Part shown: one piece after another, positions 51,118 to 60,610 of the stretch
Layout: the number at the start of each line of letters is the position of its first letter
Position numbering within the stretch: position 1 is the first letter of the stretch
Assembly (NCBI GenBank): GCA_900320545.1
Contig: ONSU01000007.1
Coordinates: forward strand, 1 to 64,000
Direction of reading: 5' to 3'
Source: an uncultured Bacteroidales bacterium
GTDB lineage: Bacteria > Bacteroidota > Bacteroidia > Bacteroidales > UBA932
DNA: 64,000 nt
The notes under the pieces: model-generated
The model's input: only the letters and a program-made list of their open reading frames with translations
The model's database searches: none
Told to the model about the DNA's origin: nothing
Position numbers and translations under genes: made by a program

Positions 51118-51407
51118 AAGCGATATTTATAGCATACAACCAGGCCTATAACGAGGAGATCGTCGATCTGCTCGGACAACTCGGACAGCGGGGCTACACG
51201 GTCTGGCAGGACGTCGGCGGACGGGGGAGCGTGGACGGGGAGCCGCATCTCGGCAGCCACGCCTGGCCCACCCAGAACCATGCGGTCCTGACGGTCGTGG
51301 AAGACGGCCTCGCCCCGAAAGTGATGAACGCCCTCCGCGACAAGGACGCCGCCTATCCCGATCTCGGCCTTCGCGCCTATGTCCTTCCGGTGGAGGAGGT
51401 CCTGTAG
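51114..51407 (+). CDS. PII-like small protein coupled to the RND pump
   Basis: 97 residues starting inside the pump's stop codon (ATGA). The alpha-beta pattern (KAIFIAYNQAYNEEIVDLLG, RGYTVWQDVGGRG, HAVLTVVEDGLAPKVMNALR and GLRAYVLPVEEV) fits the ferredoxin-like fold of PII-like proteins, as seen with other Bacteroidota RND operons. It lacks the long T-loop uridylylation Tyr motif. It may sense a nucleotide or metal and adjust the pump; function not established. Confidence 0.65.
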   Translation: MKAIFIAYNQAYNEEIVDLLGQLGQRGYTVWQDVGGRGSVDGEPHLGSHAWPTQNHAVLTVVEDGLAPKVMNALRDKDAAYPDLGLRAYVLPVEEVL

Positions 51408-51442
51408 CATCTAAAAAAATTTCAACCTTTACAAATTTTCTC

Positions 51443-51450
51443 TATATTTG
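51443..51450 (+). promoter_or_regulatory. -7 box of the thioredoxin promoter
   Basis: TATATTTG, 17 nt before the thioredoxin ATG in an AT-rich gap after the efflux operon. Confidence 0.55.
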
Positions 51451-51467
51451 TAAAAATTGATTTTACT

Positions 51468-51785
51468 ATGGCAAAAGTTATCACGCAACTGAATATCGGC
51501 GAGATCCTGGGGGAGACTCCGGTCGCCGTCGTGGATTTCTGGGCGACCTGGTGCGGCCCCTGCCGCATCCTCTCTCCTACCGTGGATGAGATCGCCGCCG
51601 AACTCGAAGGCAAGGTCACCGTGGCCAAATGCAACGTGGACGACTGCGAGGAGATCGCCGCCGAGTACGGCATCCGCAGCATCCCGACCCTGCTGTTCTT
51701 CAAGAACGGCGAAGTGGTCGACCGCCTCGTCGGGGTCAATCCCAAGGAAGTCATCCTCGAGAAGATCGCCTCGCTGGAGGCCTAG
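51468..51785 (+). CDS. trxA: Thioredoxin
   Basis: 105 residues, typical length. Active site VVDFWATWCGPCRILSPTVD, conserved cis-Pro in IRSIPTLLFFKNGEVVDRLVG. Cytoplasmic (no signal peptide): reduces protein disulfides using thioredoxin reductase. Has its own promoter; followed after 6 nt by an outer-membrane protein gene. Confidence 0.93.
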   Translation: MAKVITQLNIGEILGETPVAVVDFWATWCGPCRILSPTVDEIAAELEGKVTVAKCNVDDCEEIAAEYGIRSIPTLLFFKNGEVVDRLVGVNPKEVILEKIASLEA

Positions 51786-51791
51786 CGCGCC

Positions 51792-52490
51792 ATGAAAAAG
51801 TTCCTGCTCATCGCGGCGACAGCGCTCCTGTTCGCCGCCAATGCGTCTGCACAGTTGTCTAGCGGCATCCGTTACGGTATTGTCGGCGGTTTCACCTCTA
51901 CCAACACCAAACTCAAGGAGTTCGACGCCAAGAACGTTTCCCTGTATCACGCCGGCGCCACCGTTAAGTTTAATCTCGGCCTCGGATTCGCCATCCAGCC
52001 GTCGCTGACCTATCAGGTGAAGGGTACCAACCTCAAGCAGGTGATTTCCTCGGCCGAGGAGGCCAAGGCGGCCGTGACGGCCCTGGACGCCAGGGTGGGC
52101 TATCTTGAGCTCCCCGTCCAGTTCCAGTGGGGGCCCGACCTGATGGCCCTGCGTCCCTACGCCTTCGTCGAGCCGTTCATCGGCTGCGGCGTTAACTTCA
52201 AGGCCCGGACCGGCTACGATATCGGCAACATGACGGAAATCGAAACGGAAACCCTGGCCAACGACTTCAAGAAGGCGGCCCTCAAGCGCTTCGAATACGG
52301 TCTCGGCGTGGGCGGCGGCCTCGAGATCTGGCATTTCCAGATCAGCGCCGAGTGGTTTATGAATTTCGGCGGACTGGCCGACGAGAACGGCGAGATCCAG
52401 GATGCGGGCGTCATCCGGGACAATGTCGTCAATACCCTCAAATCCAAGAATTTCCAGGGTTTCAAGGTCTCTCTGGCCATCCTGTTCTAA
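51792..52490 (+). CDS. PorT-like outer membrane beta-barrel protein
   Basis: 232 residues with a signal peptide (LLFAANASAQ). Alternating hydrophobic strands (IRYGIVGGFTSTNTKLKEF, YHAGATVKFNLGLGFAIQPS, YLELPVQFQWGPDLMAL) and a strand-like, aromatic final residue (KVSLAILF) mark a small beta-barrel of the PorT/outer-membrane-protein family. Role unknown. Confidence 0.8.
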   Translation: MKKFLLIAATALLFAANASAQLSSGIRYGIVGGFTSTNTKLKEFDAKNVSLYHAGATVKFNLGLGFAIQPSLTYQVKGTNLKQVISSAEEAKAAVTALDARVGYLELPVQFQWGPDLMALRPYAFVEPFIGCGVNFKARTGYDIGNMTEIETETLANDFKKAALKRFEYGLGVGGGLEIWHFQISAEWFMNFGGLADENGEIQDAGVIRDNVVNTLKSKNFQGFKVSLAILF

Positions 52491-52506
52491 TCACGGGGGC
52501 CTAGGG

Positions 52507-53469
52507 ATGGACGTAGCAGCAATCAAGGCGTATGCCGACCGGCATCTGGAAGGGGTCTTCCACCTGATGGAGGAGACCCTTTCGTCCGATGTCTCGCTGC
52601 TTGACGCGACCAACCGCTCCGTGCTCGACAGCGGCGGCAAGCGGATCCGTCCGCTGCTGACCCTGCTTTCGGCGGGAGCGTGCGGTGAGCGGACGCCCGA
52701 TACCGACAGGGTCGCTGCCGCTGCGGAAATCCTGCACAACGCCACGCTTCTGCACGACGATGTCGTCGACGGAGCGGCCACCCGCCGTGGAAGGCCGACT
52801 GTGATGTCGCAACTGGGCGGACACGCCTCCGTCCTGATCGGGGATTACTGGCTGGCCCGGGCGATGAACCTGATCCTGGATACGGAATCCCATACGCAGG
52901 ACTATATCCGTCTCTTGTCCAGAACCCTTGACGACCTGGCCCGCGGAGAAATTCTCCAGCTCCAGAAATCCGAATGCTGCGATACCGCATTCGAGGATTA
53001 CCTCACCATCATCCGCTGCAAGACGGCCTCGCTTTTCGAGGCCTGCGCCCGTACCGGCGCCCTCTCCGGAAATGCATCCGGGGAGCAGGTGGAGGCCCTC
53101 GGGCGATTTGCCTCCAACCTCGGCATCGCCTTCCAGATCAAGGATGACATCCTGGATTTCGTGGGCGGCGACATCGGCAAACCGGCCGGGCAGGATCTGG
53201 AGGAGCGGAAAGTGACGATGCCCCTTCTCTCCGCCCTGGCCACGGTCCCGGAGGATCGCTGCCGGGAGATTCGCGCGCGGCTCGCCGAAGGAGGACACGA
53301 GCAGGAGATTCTCGCTTTCGTCCGGGCGCAGGACGGAACGGCCCTTGCGCAGGAAGTACTTGAATCATACATCGACAAGGCCGTCGGATGCCTGGCCGTC
53401 CTTCCGGAAAGCGAAGAGAAACGCCACCTGGTCTCCCTGGCCCGCTATTCATCCATCCGCAAGCAATGA
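52507..53469 (+). CDS. Polyprenyl diphosphate synthase
   Basis: 320 residues from the ATG at 52507. Both Asp-rich motifs of trans-prenyl synthases are present: LLHDDVVDGA (FARM) and QIKDDILDFVGG (SARM), with the GGKRIRPLLTLLSAGA substrate lysine/arginine loop. It elongates farnesyl diphosphate to the long-chain tail used by MenA (20299). Chain length cannot be fixed by eye. Overlaps holB by ATGA. Confidence 0.92.
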   Translation: MDVAAIKAYADRHLEGVFHLMEETLSSDVSLLDATNRSVLDSGGKRIRPLLTLLSAGACGERTPDTDRVAAAAEILHNATLLHDDVVDGAATRRGRPTVMSQLGGHASVLIGDYWLARAMNLILDTESHTQDYIRLLSRTLDDLARGEILQLQKSECCDTAFEDYLTIIRCKTASLFEACARTGALSGNASGEQVEALGRFASNLGIAFQIKDDILDFVGGDIGKPAGQDLEERKVTMPLLSALATVPEDRCREIRARLAEGGHEQEILAFVRAQDGTALAQEVLESYIDKAVGCLAVLPESEEKRHLVSLARYSSIRKQ

Positions 53470-54476
53470 GATTCGAAGACATACAGGGCAACGCCCCGCT
53501 GCTGGAGGCGCTCCGGTCGATGGTCGACCGGGGGAGGATCCCCCACGCGATGCTTCTGCACGAAGACGACGGCGGGGGAGCGTTCCCCATCATCCTGGCC
53601 TTCCTGCAGTATCTCTATTGCACGGACCATACGGGCTGCGGCACCTGCCCTTCCTGCAACAAAGTCGCGAAACTAATCCACCCCGATATCCACTTCGTCT
53701 ATCCGGTCGCGTCCGCCAGGACTTCGTCGGATTCGACCGTGTCGCCATCCCTTCCGTATCTGCCCCAGTGGCGGGAGCTCCTGCTGACGAACCCTTCCTT
53801 CACGGAGGCGGCGTTCAACGAGGCCCTCGGCATCGAGCAGAAGTCGACGGTGATCACCGTGGCGGAGGCCGCGTCGGTGCTGAGCCGGCTGTCTCTCTCG
53901 GCCGTGGAAGGCGGCTATCGGACTGTGGTGATGTATCTCCCGGAGAAGATGAATGCGGCTGCGGCCAACAAACTGCTCAAGATGATTGAAGAGCCGCCGG
54001 AGAAGACGCTCTTCCTCCTGGTGACGCACAGCCCCGAGAAGGTCCTCGTGACGATTTTCTCCCGATGCCTGTTCCTCCGGGTGACGCCCTCCGGGAAGCA
54101 CCTCGACGCCGACCCCGCGCTGCGGGAGATTTTCTTCGACCTGATGACCGGGCTCGCCGCGCGCGACCTGGGCGTCGCGCTCGAGGCGGCGGATGCCATC
54201 GTCGCCCTTCCTTCGCGCGAAAAACAGAAATCGATGATCGCCGTGATGGCGGAGGGATGCCGGAATATATTCCTCCTCCAGCAGGGCCTGCGGGACCTCG
54301 CGGTCTTCCCCGGGGAAGATCAGGCCTTCTACCAGGAAATGGCGGTCCGCTGCAAACGCACCTTCGCCCGCAATGCGCTGTCGGTGCTGGACCGGAGCCT
54401 CCTGCTCCTGGAGCGCAACGTCAGCCAGAAGATCCTCTTCACGGATCTCACCTGTAAACTTTTAAGGATAATTTGA
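53466..54476 (+). CDS. holB: DNA polymerase III subunit delta'
   Basis: 336 residues from the ATG at 53466. The clamp-loader delta' pattern: FEDIQGNAPLLEALRSMVDR, IPHAMLLHEDDGGGAFPII (degenerate Walker A, as expected for delta'), the zinc module CTDHTGCGTCPSCN, and AANKLLKMIEEPPEKTLFLL with SRCLFLRV. Part of the complex that loads the sliding clamp at replication forks. Confidence 0.9.
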   Translation: MRFEDIQGNAPLLEALRSMVDRGRIPHAMLLHEDDGGGAFPIILAFLQYLYCTDHTGCGTCPSCNKVAKLIHPDIHFVYPVASARTSSDSTVSPSLPYLPQWRELLLTNPSFTEAAFNEALGIEQKSTVITVAEAASVLSRLSLSAVEGGYRTVVMYLPEKMNAAAANKLLKMIEEPPEKTLFLLVTHSPEKVLVTIFSRCLFLRVTPSGKHLDADPALREIFFDLMTGLAARDLGVALEAADAIVALPSREKQKSMIAVMAEGCRNIFLLQQGLRDLAVFPGEDQAFYQEMAVRCKRTFARNALSVLDRSLLLLERNVSQKILFTDLTCKLLRII

Positions 54477-54477
54477 C

Positions 54478-55617
54478 ATGAACAATCCGTTAGAGAATAT
54501 ACAATACGACTGCTTCCGGGGCTGCTCGGTCACCCGCGGGGAGAACGGGGAAACCCGCCCGTCCTACCGCCAGGGCTGCTGCAAACTGGAAGTATACAAT
54601 ACATATAAGGGCATCTCGCAGGAGCAGTACTCCGACTACTTCGAGGTCCGCTTCAAGAATACCCGCAAGGGCATTTACAGCAACGGATCGGGGCAGAGCG
54701 TCAAGACCGGCGACCTCGTGATCGTCGAGGCGGCCAGCGGCCACGACCTCGGCATCGTCACGCTGGAGGGTCCCGCCGTCGTCCGGCAGATGAAGTGCAA
54801 GCGCATCGATCCCGAGACCACCCAGATCCGCCGCATCTACCGCAAGGCCAAGCAGTTCGATATCGAGAAGTGGCAGGAGGCCATCGCCCGGGAGGAAGAG
54901 ACGATGATCCGCGCCCGCGAGATCGCCGCCGACCTCGGGCTCGAGATGAAGATCGGCGACGTGGAATTCCAGGGGGACGGCACCAAAGCCATCTTCTATT
55001 ATATCGCCGACGGCCGTGTCGACTTCCGGCAGCTCATCAAGGATTTCGCCGAGGAATTCCGCATCCGCATCGAGATGAAGCAGATCGGCGCGCGCCAGGA
55101 GGCCGGGCTGATCGGCGGTCTCGGCGTCTGCGGCCGCGAACTCTGCTGCGCCAACTACATTACCGAATTCAAGTCCATCACCACGGCGGCGGCCCGCTGC
55201 CAGGATCTTTCGCTCAATCCGCAGAAGCTGGCCGGCCAGTGCGGCAAGCTCAAATGCTGCCTCAATTACGAGGTGGCGGCCTATCAGGACGCCCAGTCCC
55301 GCATCCCGCGTGTGACGGAGCCGCTCGAATTCGAGGACGGACAGGCCTGGCTCGTCAAGACGGACATCCTCCGGGAGATCATGTACTTCTCCTATGAGAA
55401 GGGCTCCCTGGCCAATGTCCATCCGCTGTCGGCCGGCGACGTCCGCGAGATCATCATGATGAACCGCAATGGCCGGAAGCCGGCTTCCCTCCGGAAAGAG
55501 CCGGAGATCTCCTCGCCCGAATTCGTCTCGGCCGTCGGAGACGACAGCATCTCCCGTTTCGACGAGAAGCGGAAGAAGCGCCGCAGCGGAAAGAACCGTC
55601 ATAAGTCCGGGAAATGA
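54478..55617 (+). CDS. ricT: PSP1-domain RicT-like protein
   Basis: 379 residues. The PSP1 domain includes FEVRFKNTRKGIYSN, GDLVIVEAASGHDLGIVTLE and the iron-sulfur-associated Cys region GGLGVCGRELCCANYITEFK with CGKLKCCLNYEV. RicT homologues (YaaT) act with partners in RNA maturation and signalling; in Bacteroidota the gene sits beside gldH and holB as here. The C-terminus is basic and probably disordered. Its stop overlaps gldH. Confidence 0.88.
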   Translation: MNNPLENIQYDCFRGCSVTRGENGETRPSYRQGCCKLEVYNTYKGISQEQYSDYFEVRFKNTRKGIYSNGSGQSVKTGDLVIVEAASGHDLGIVTLEGPAVVRQMKCKRIDPETTQIRRIYRKAKQFDIEKWQEAIAREEETMIRAREIAADLGLEMKIGDVEFQGDGTKAIFYYIADGRVDFRQLIKDFAEEFRIRIEMKQIGARQEAGLIGGLGVCGRELCCANYITEFKSITTAAARCQDLSLNPQKLAGQCGKLKCCLNYEVAAYQDAQSRIPRVTEPLEFEDGQAWLVKTDILREIMYFSYEKGSLANVHPLSAGDVREIIMMNRNGRKPASLRKEPEISSPEFVSAVGDDSISRFDEKRKKRRSGKNRHKSGK

Positions 55618-56054
55618 GTTGGCGTCCCCTCATCCTCGCCGTCGCGGCCTGCGCGGCCCTGCTTTCCTGCCGGGAACCTTCCGGGCGGGAGGATTTCATC
55701 GCGGGGAAGGGACCTTTTGTATTCAGCGCGGATATGACCGATACTACCCGTCTCTATGACTTTTCGTTCTATACGCGGCTCGACGGTCGTCCGCATCTCC
55801 TGTCGGGCGTCGTGGACGTGCCGCTCGACATCGCGTGGACATCCCCTTCCGGGAATGTCTATGCGGAGACGGTCTTCCTGCCGCTGACGGATTCGTCCGC
55901 GACCTTCTATTCGCGACAGATCCGGCGGGACTACCGGACGGACGTGCTTCCGGTGGAGGCCGGCGTATGGGAGATCGCCGTGTCGGTGCCGGATTCGGTG
56001 GATATTCCCGGCCTGAGGGGGCTCGGGCTGGTGCAGCATCACAAAGACAGATAA
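55614..56054 (+). CDS. gldH: Gliding motility lipoprotein GldH
   Basis: 146 residues with lipobox ALLSC. Family traits: FVFSADMTDTTRLYDFSFYT, the DIAWTSPSGNVYAETVFL middle, and WEIAVSVPDSVDIPGLRGLG at the end. GldH is an outer-membrane-associated lipoprotein first found in gliding and T9SS studies; Bacteroidales keep it although they do not glide. Position between ricT and trmB supports the call. Confidence 0.88.
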   Translation: MSWRPLILAVAACAALLSCREPSGREDFIAGKGPFVFSADMTDTTRLYDFSFYTRLDGRPHLLSGVVDVPLDIAWTSPSGNVYAETVFLPLTDSSATFYSRQIRRDYRTDVLPVEAGVWEIAVSVPDSVDIPGLRGLGLVQHHKDR

Positions 56055-56885
56055 ATGGGACACGGCAAACTTCGGAAATTCGCGGAGAACAGGACGTTTT
56101 CCTGCCTCCTGCAGCCCGCTGCGGAGGATGTGCTCGACCGTGGCGCGGCGGAGGACGGCCTGCACCTGAATCCGCATCCCGTCCGCGGGCACTGGAACGA
56201 AAAGATGTTCGATGCCCCCCGGCCGATCGTGCTGGAACTCGGCTGCGGCAAGGGTGACTACACGATCGCCCTGGCGGAACGGCATCCGGAGTGCAATTAC
56301 ATTGGCGTCGACATCAAGGGCGCCCGCCTCTGGAAGGGCGCGAAATACGCCACTGAGCACTCTCTCGGCAATGTCGCCTTCCTCCGCACGCGGATCGAAT
56401 TCATCGGGGCCTTCTTCGCTCCGGGCGAGGTGTCGGAGATCTGGCTGACCTTCTCCGACCCGCAGATGAAAAGCGAGAACAGCCGCCTGACCTCCCCGCT
56501 CTTCCTGGAGCGCTACCGCGGCTTCCTCGCCCCCGAAGGCCGGGTGCACCTCAAGACAGACAGCCGCTTCCTCTACGAATATTCCCTCGCGACCGCCCGC
56601 GCCAACGGACTCACTGTCCTTTGCGCCGATACCGACATCTATAGCCATTCCGGGACAGAATCTTTCCCCGCCGACCTCCTCACCGTCCAGACCTTCTACG
56701 AGTCGATGTTCCTCAAGATGGGCCTCCCCATCACCTATCTGAGTTTTCTCCTTGACCGTGAGGGTTCCTTCGTCTATCCGGAAGACTTCGACGCCGACTA
56801 CTGGCGTCGCGCCGAAGGCCCTCGCCGCACCTTCTCCCACCAGCCTCCGCCGTCCGGAGGGTGTGCTCGAGATGAAAAACAATAA
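56055..56885 (+). CDS. trmB: tRNA (guanine-N7-)-methyltransferase
   Basis: 276 residues, starting immediately after the gldH stop. SAM motif VLELGCGKGDYTIALAERHP, YIGVDIKGARLWKGAKYA, and the TrmB hallmark EIWLTFSDPQMK. Methylates G46 of tRNA. A longer C-terminus than E. coli TrmB is present, ending in a basic tail. Confidence 0.93.
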   Translation: MGHGKLRKFAENRTFSCLLQPAAEDVLDRGAAEDGLHLNPHPVRGHWNEKMFDAPRPIVLELGCGKGDYTIALAERHPECNYIGVDIKGARLWKGAKYATEHSLGNVAFLRTRIEFIGAFFAPGEVSEIWLTFSDPQMKSENSRLTSPLFLERYRGFLAPEGRVHLKTDSRFLYEYSLATARANGLTVLCADTDIYSHSGTESFPADLLTVQTFYESMFLKMGLPITYLSFLLDREGSFVYPEDFDADYWRRAEGPRRTFSHQPPPSGGCARDEKQ

Positions 56886-56913
56886 GTTGAAAATTGCTTA
56901 AAAGTACTGTATT

Positions 56914-57402
56914 ATGAAACGCATAACCCTTCTCCTTCTGGCCCTCGGTGCGGCCCTCCTTTGCACCGTTTCCTGCGAAAAGAACAAAAAAGGCTACGAC
57001 GGCAATCCTGTCAGTCTCGGCCTCTCGGTCCGCTGGGCGGAAATGAACGTCGGCGCCATCGAGGGTGACCTTGACGGTGTGAGCGTTACGCTCGCCGATG
57101 CGATCGACTATGCCGCTCAGAACAAAAAATGGTCTATCCCGACCGTCATGCAGTGGGAGGAACTGCTGAATACGGACGGTGTCAAGGTTCAGCCGACGTT
57201 AAGTCCGGCCGGCTACCTCATTATCGGCAAGGGCGGCCAGTCCATTTTCTTCCCTTCCGGGTATTATCTTTGCGCCGGTTCCAAAGACGCGTTCGAAACG
57301 ACCTATGTGGATTTGTCCGTGCTGTCTATGCTCAGCGAGCCGAGTTTCGCCACCACCACTTCCAAGAATATGGAGTTCAGTCTCCGTCTGGTCAGGAAAT
57401 AA
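56914..57402 (+). CDS. FISUMP-like lipoprotein
   Basis: 162 residues with lipobox CTVSC. The mature part follows the Fibrobacter-major-paralogous-like pattern common in Bacteroidota: VSLGLSVRWAEMNVGA near the start, WSIPTVMQWEELLN in the middle and FFPSGYYLCAG with a final LRLV. Probably a surface protein of unknown ligand. It is separated from miaA by 15 nt, perhaps co-transcribed. Confidence 0.7.
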   Translation: MKRITLLLLALGAALLCTVSCEKNKKGYDGNPVSLGLSVRWAEMNVGAIEGDLDGVSVTLADAIDYAAQNKKWSIPTVMQWEELLNTDGVKVQPTLSPAGYLIIGKGGQSIFFPSGYYLCAGSKDAFETTYVDLSVLSMLSEPSFATTTSKNMEFSLRLVRK

Positions 57403-57417
57403 TTCCCGTCCGTAAAG

Positions 57418-58407
57418 ATGAAGGAAAAGAACGAAGACCTGCGGCCGGGCGTGCCGCCGCCGGCCGAACTCCCCGCGCCGGAACCCGTTGACGCTGAGGC
57501 GGTCTTCAACGCCTGGAAGGCCGGAGAAACGGACCTGGTCTGCGTACTCGGCCCCACGGCGTCGGGCAAGACGCATTGCGCCGTCTCGCTCGCCAGGAGG
57601 TTCAACACCCTCGCGGGCGCTCCCGTTGCCGAAATCATCTCCGCCGACAGCCGTCAGGTGTACCGCGGAATGGATATCGGCACGGGCAAAGACCTTGCGG
57701 AGTACGGTGAGATTCCGTATCACCTGATCGACATCGTCGACGCGGGCGAACCCTACGACCTCTACAATTATCAGCAGGACTTCGAGCGGGTTTACGCCGA
57801 CATCCGGGAGCGGGGCCGCCTTCCGATCCTCTGCGGCGGTACAGGGCTTTATATCCAGGCCGTCACGAGCGCATACAACCTGCCTGTCGTCCCGCCGAAT
57901 CCCGACCTCCGTGCCGAGCTGGAGGAGGCCGACATCGAGGAACTCCGCGAAATCTACTGCGAACGGTGCGAGCCCGAACCGGCCGTGATGGAATCCAAGC
58001 GCCGTCTCATCCGCGCTCTCGAGATCGCATTCTACAAAGAAGAACATCCGCTCGAAAAGACCGGCTTCCAGCCCAAGAAAACCTTCTTCATCGGAATGGT
58101 CGTCTCCCGCGAGGAGCGCAACGCCCTCATCGACCGCCGCCTGGCCGCCCGCCTCGATGAAGGGCTCGTCGAAGAAGTGCAGGGCCTGCTGGACAAGGGC
58201 GTCCCGGCCGAAACCCTGCTACGCTACGGCCTGGAATACAAATTCGTAACGGAGCACCTCCTTGGCCTCGTCGACCGGGAAGGGATGCAGGCCCTCCTCG
58301 CCACGGCGATCCACCAGTTCGCCAAGCGCCAGATGACCTTCTTCCGTGGAATGGAATCCAAAGGCGTCCTCATCCACTGGACCGACCCCGCCGCCCCGGG
58401 CTGGTAA
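57418..58407 (+). CDS. miaA: tRNA dimethylallyltransferase
   Basis: 329 residues. P-loop VLGPTASGKTHCAVSLAR, substrate motif EIISADSRQVYRGMDIGTGK, PYHLIDIVDAGEPYDLYNYQ, and GGTGLYIQAVTSAYNLP are diagnostic. Prenylates A37 of tRNAs reading U-starting codons; MiaB (14061) then methylthiolates the product. A 38-residue acidic, Pro-rich N-terminal extension precedes the P-loop. Confidence 0.96.
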   Translation: MKEKNEDLRPGVPPPAELPAPEPVDAEAVFNAWKAGETDLVCVLGPTASGKTHCAVSLARRFNTLAGAPVAEIISADSRQVYRGMDIGTGKDLAEYGEIPYHLIDIVDAGEPYDLYNYQQDFERVYADIRERGRLPILCGGTGLYIQAVTSAYNLPVVPPNPDLRAELEEADIEELREIYCERCEPEPAVMESKRRLIRALEIAFYKEEHPLEKTGFQPKKTFFIGMVVSREERNALIDRRLAARLDEGLVEEVQGLLDKGVPAETLLRYGLEYKFVTEHLLGLVDREGMQALLATAIHQFAKRQMTFFRGMESKGVLIHWTDPAAPGW

Positions 58408-58487
58408 CATCCTCTCCTTTATCCCGTGAGCGTATCACCAGCAGCAACGCTCACGCACCGGCCCGGACACAGGCCCTCACATCCGCC

Positions 58488-58510
58488 ATTCCCGGACTCG
58501 TTCCGGGAAT
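58488..58510. repeat. ATTCCCGG inverted repeat downstream of miaA
   Basis: ATTCCCGG-actcgtt-CCGGGAAT, a perfect 8-bp stem, similar to the hairpins at 3513-3533 and 4303-4323. No T-run follows, so it is a dispersed palindromic repeat more than a clear terminator. Confidence 0.5.
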
Positions 58511-58515
58511 CTTTA

Positions 58516-58547
58516 TTTGTCAGATTAGGCTTTTTTGGTTATCTTTG
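58516..58547 (+). promoter_or_regulatory. smpB promoter (near-leaderless)
   Basis: TTTG at 58516-58519, a 20-nt spacer and TATCTTTG at 58540-58547. The ATG at 58556 is 8 nt past the box. Confidence 0.7.
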
Positions 58548-58555
58548 CGGTCCTT

Positions 58556-59011
58556 ATGCCGAAAAAGAAAAGCAATATCGTGATCAGCAACAAGCGGGCG
58601 ACGTACGACTACCTGTTCCTGGAGACGTACACCGCCGGGATACAGCTGGTCGGGACCGAGATCAAGTCGATCCGGGCGGGGAAGGTTTCCCTGCAGGATT
58701 CGTATTGCTATTTCGAAGGCAATCAGCTTTTTGTGCGGGGAATGAATGTGGCGCTGTACAGCTGGGGGTCCTGGGGGCAGCACGAGCCCCGGCGGGACCG
58801 TCGGTTGCTTCTCAATCGCAAGGAACTCCGGCATCTTCAGGCGGAGGTCAAGAAGACTGGCATCACGATCGTTACCGTCAAACTCTTCATCGCGGACAAT
58901 GGCTACGCCAAACTTGTCATCGCCCTTGCGCGCGGTAAAAAAGAATATGACAAGCGCCAGGCCATCAAGGAACGCGACGTGCGGCGGGAGATGGACCGGG
59001 ACGGGTATTAG
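58556..59011 (+). CDS. smpB: SsrA-binding protein SmpB
   Basis: 151 residues from the ATG at 58556. Signature: [51 protein letters not shown] and the C-terminal [15 protein letters not shown] tail. Binds tmRNA and delivers it to stalled ribosomes for trans-translation. Confidence 0.97.
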   Translation: MPKKKSNIVISNKRATYDYLFLETYTAGIQLVGTEIKSIRAGKVSLQDSYCYFEGNQLFVRGMNVALYSWGSWGQHEPRRDRRLLLNRKELRHLQAEVKKTGITIVTVKLFIADNGYAKLVIALARGKKEYDKRQAIKERDVRREMDRDGY

Positions 59012-59132
59012 ATTCCGGACAGGGAACCATCCGGAGCATGACGGACTGGGAACGGGCCGGAGAGCGGGGCTGATTTGACGGGGCAAGAAGAGGAAAGTTG
59101 GAATTTTGGTTGGAGGGAATCACTATTTTGTC

Positions 59133-59140
59133 TATCTTTG
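59133..59140 (+). promoter_or_regulatory. -7 box of the metK promoter
   Basis: TATCTTTG followed by GCGG; the leader to the ATG at 59208 is about 60 nt. No SAM riboswitch fold is recognisable in that leader. Confidence 0.5.
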
Positions 59141-59207
59141 CGGACAATTAGGAACGGTGGACAGATTTGCCTGCTTGCAACCACCTTCAAAAAAATGCTA
59201 AAATGAT

Positions 59208-60473
<1,266 letters not shown>

Positions 60474-60478
60474 CGGAA

Positions 60479-60505
60479 GGCCGGGTGCAATGCATCCGGC
60501 CTTTT
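60479..60505 (+). terminator. Rho-independent terminator of metK
   Basis: GGCCGGGTGC-AAT-GCATCCGGCC, a 10-bp stem with one G-T pair, followed by TTTT. It lies six bases after the metK stop. Confidence 0.88.
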
Positions 60506-60553
60506 GTTGATAAAAATGTTAATAAAAAATTTTCAGAAGTCTGAAATATTGAG

Positions 60554-60561
60554 TAACTTCG
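60554..60561 (+). promoter_or_regulatory. Probable -7 box of the TonB-dependent receptor gene
   Basis: TAACTTCG (one change from TAnnTTTG), 49 nt before the receptor ATG, in an AT-rich gap after the metK terminator. Confidence 0.4.
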
Positions 60562-60610
60562 TACCGGCATTTTAGAAAATCTGATTTTTCTTTAACCCAA
60601 ATCAATATTT

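Noticed and set aside
59141..59207. SAM riboswitch in the metK leader
   Set aside because: The leader is only about 60 nt and shows no SAM-I, SAM-II or SAM/SAH core that I can recognise.
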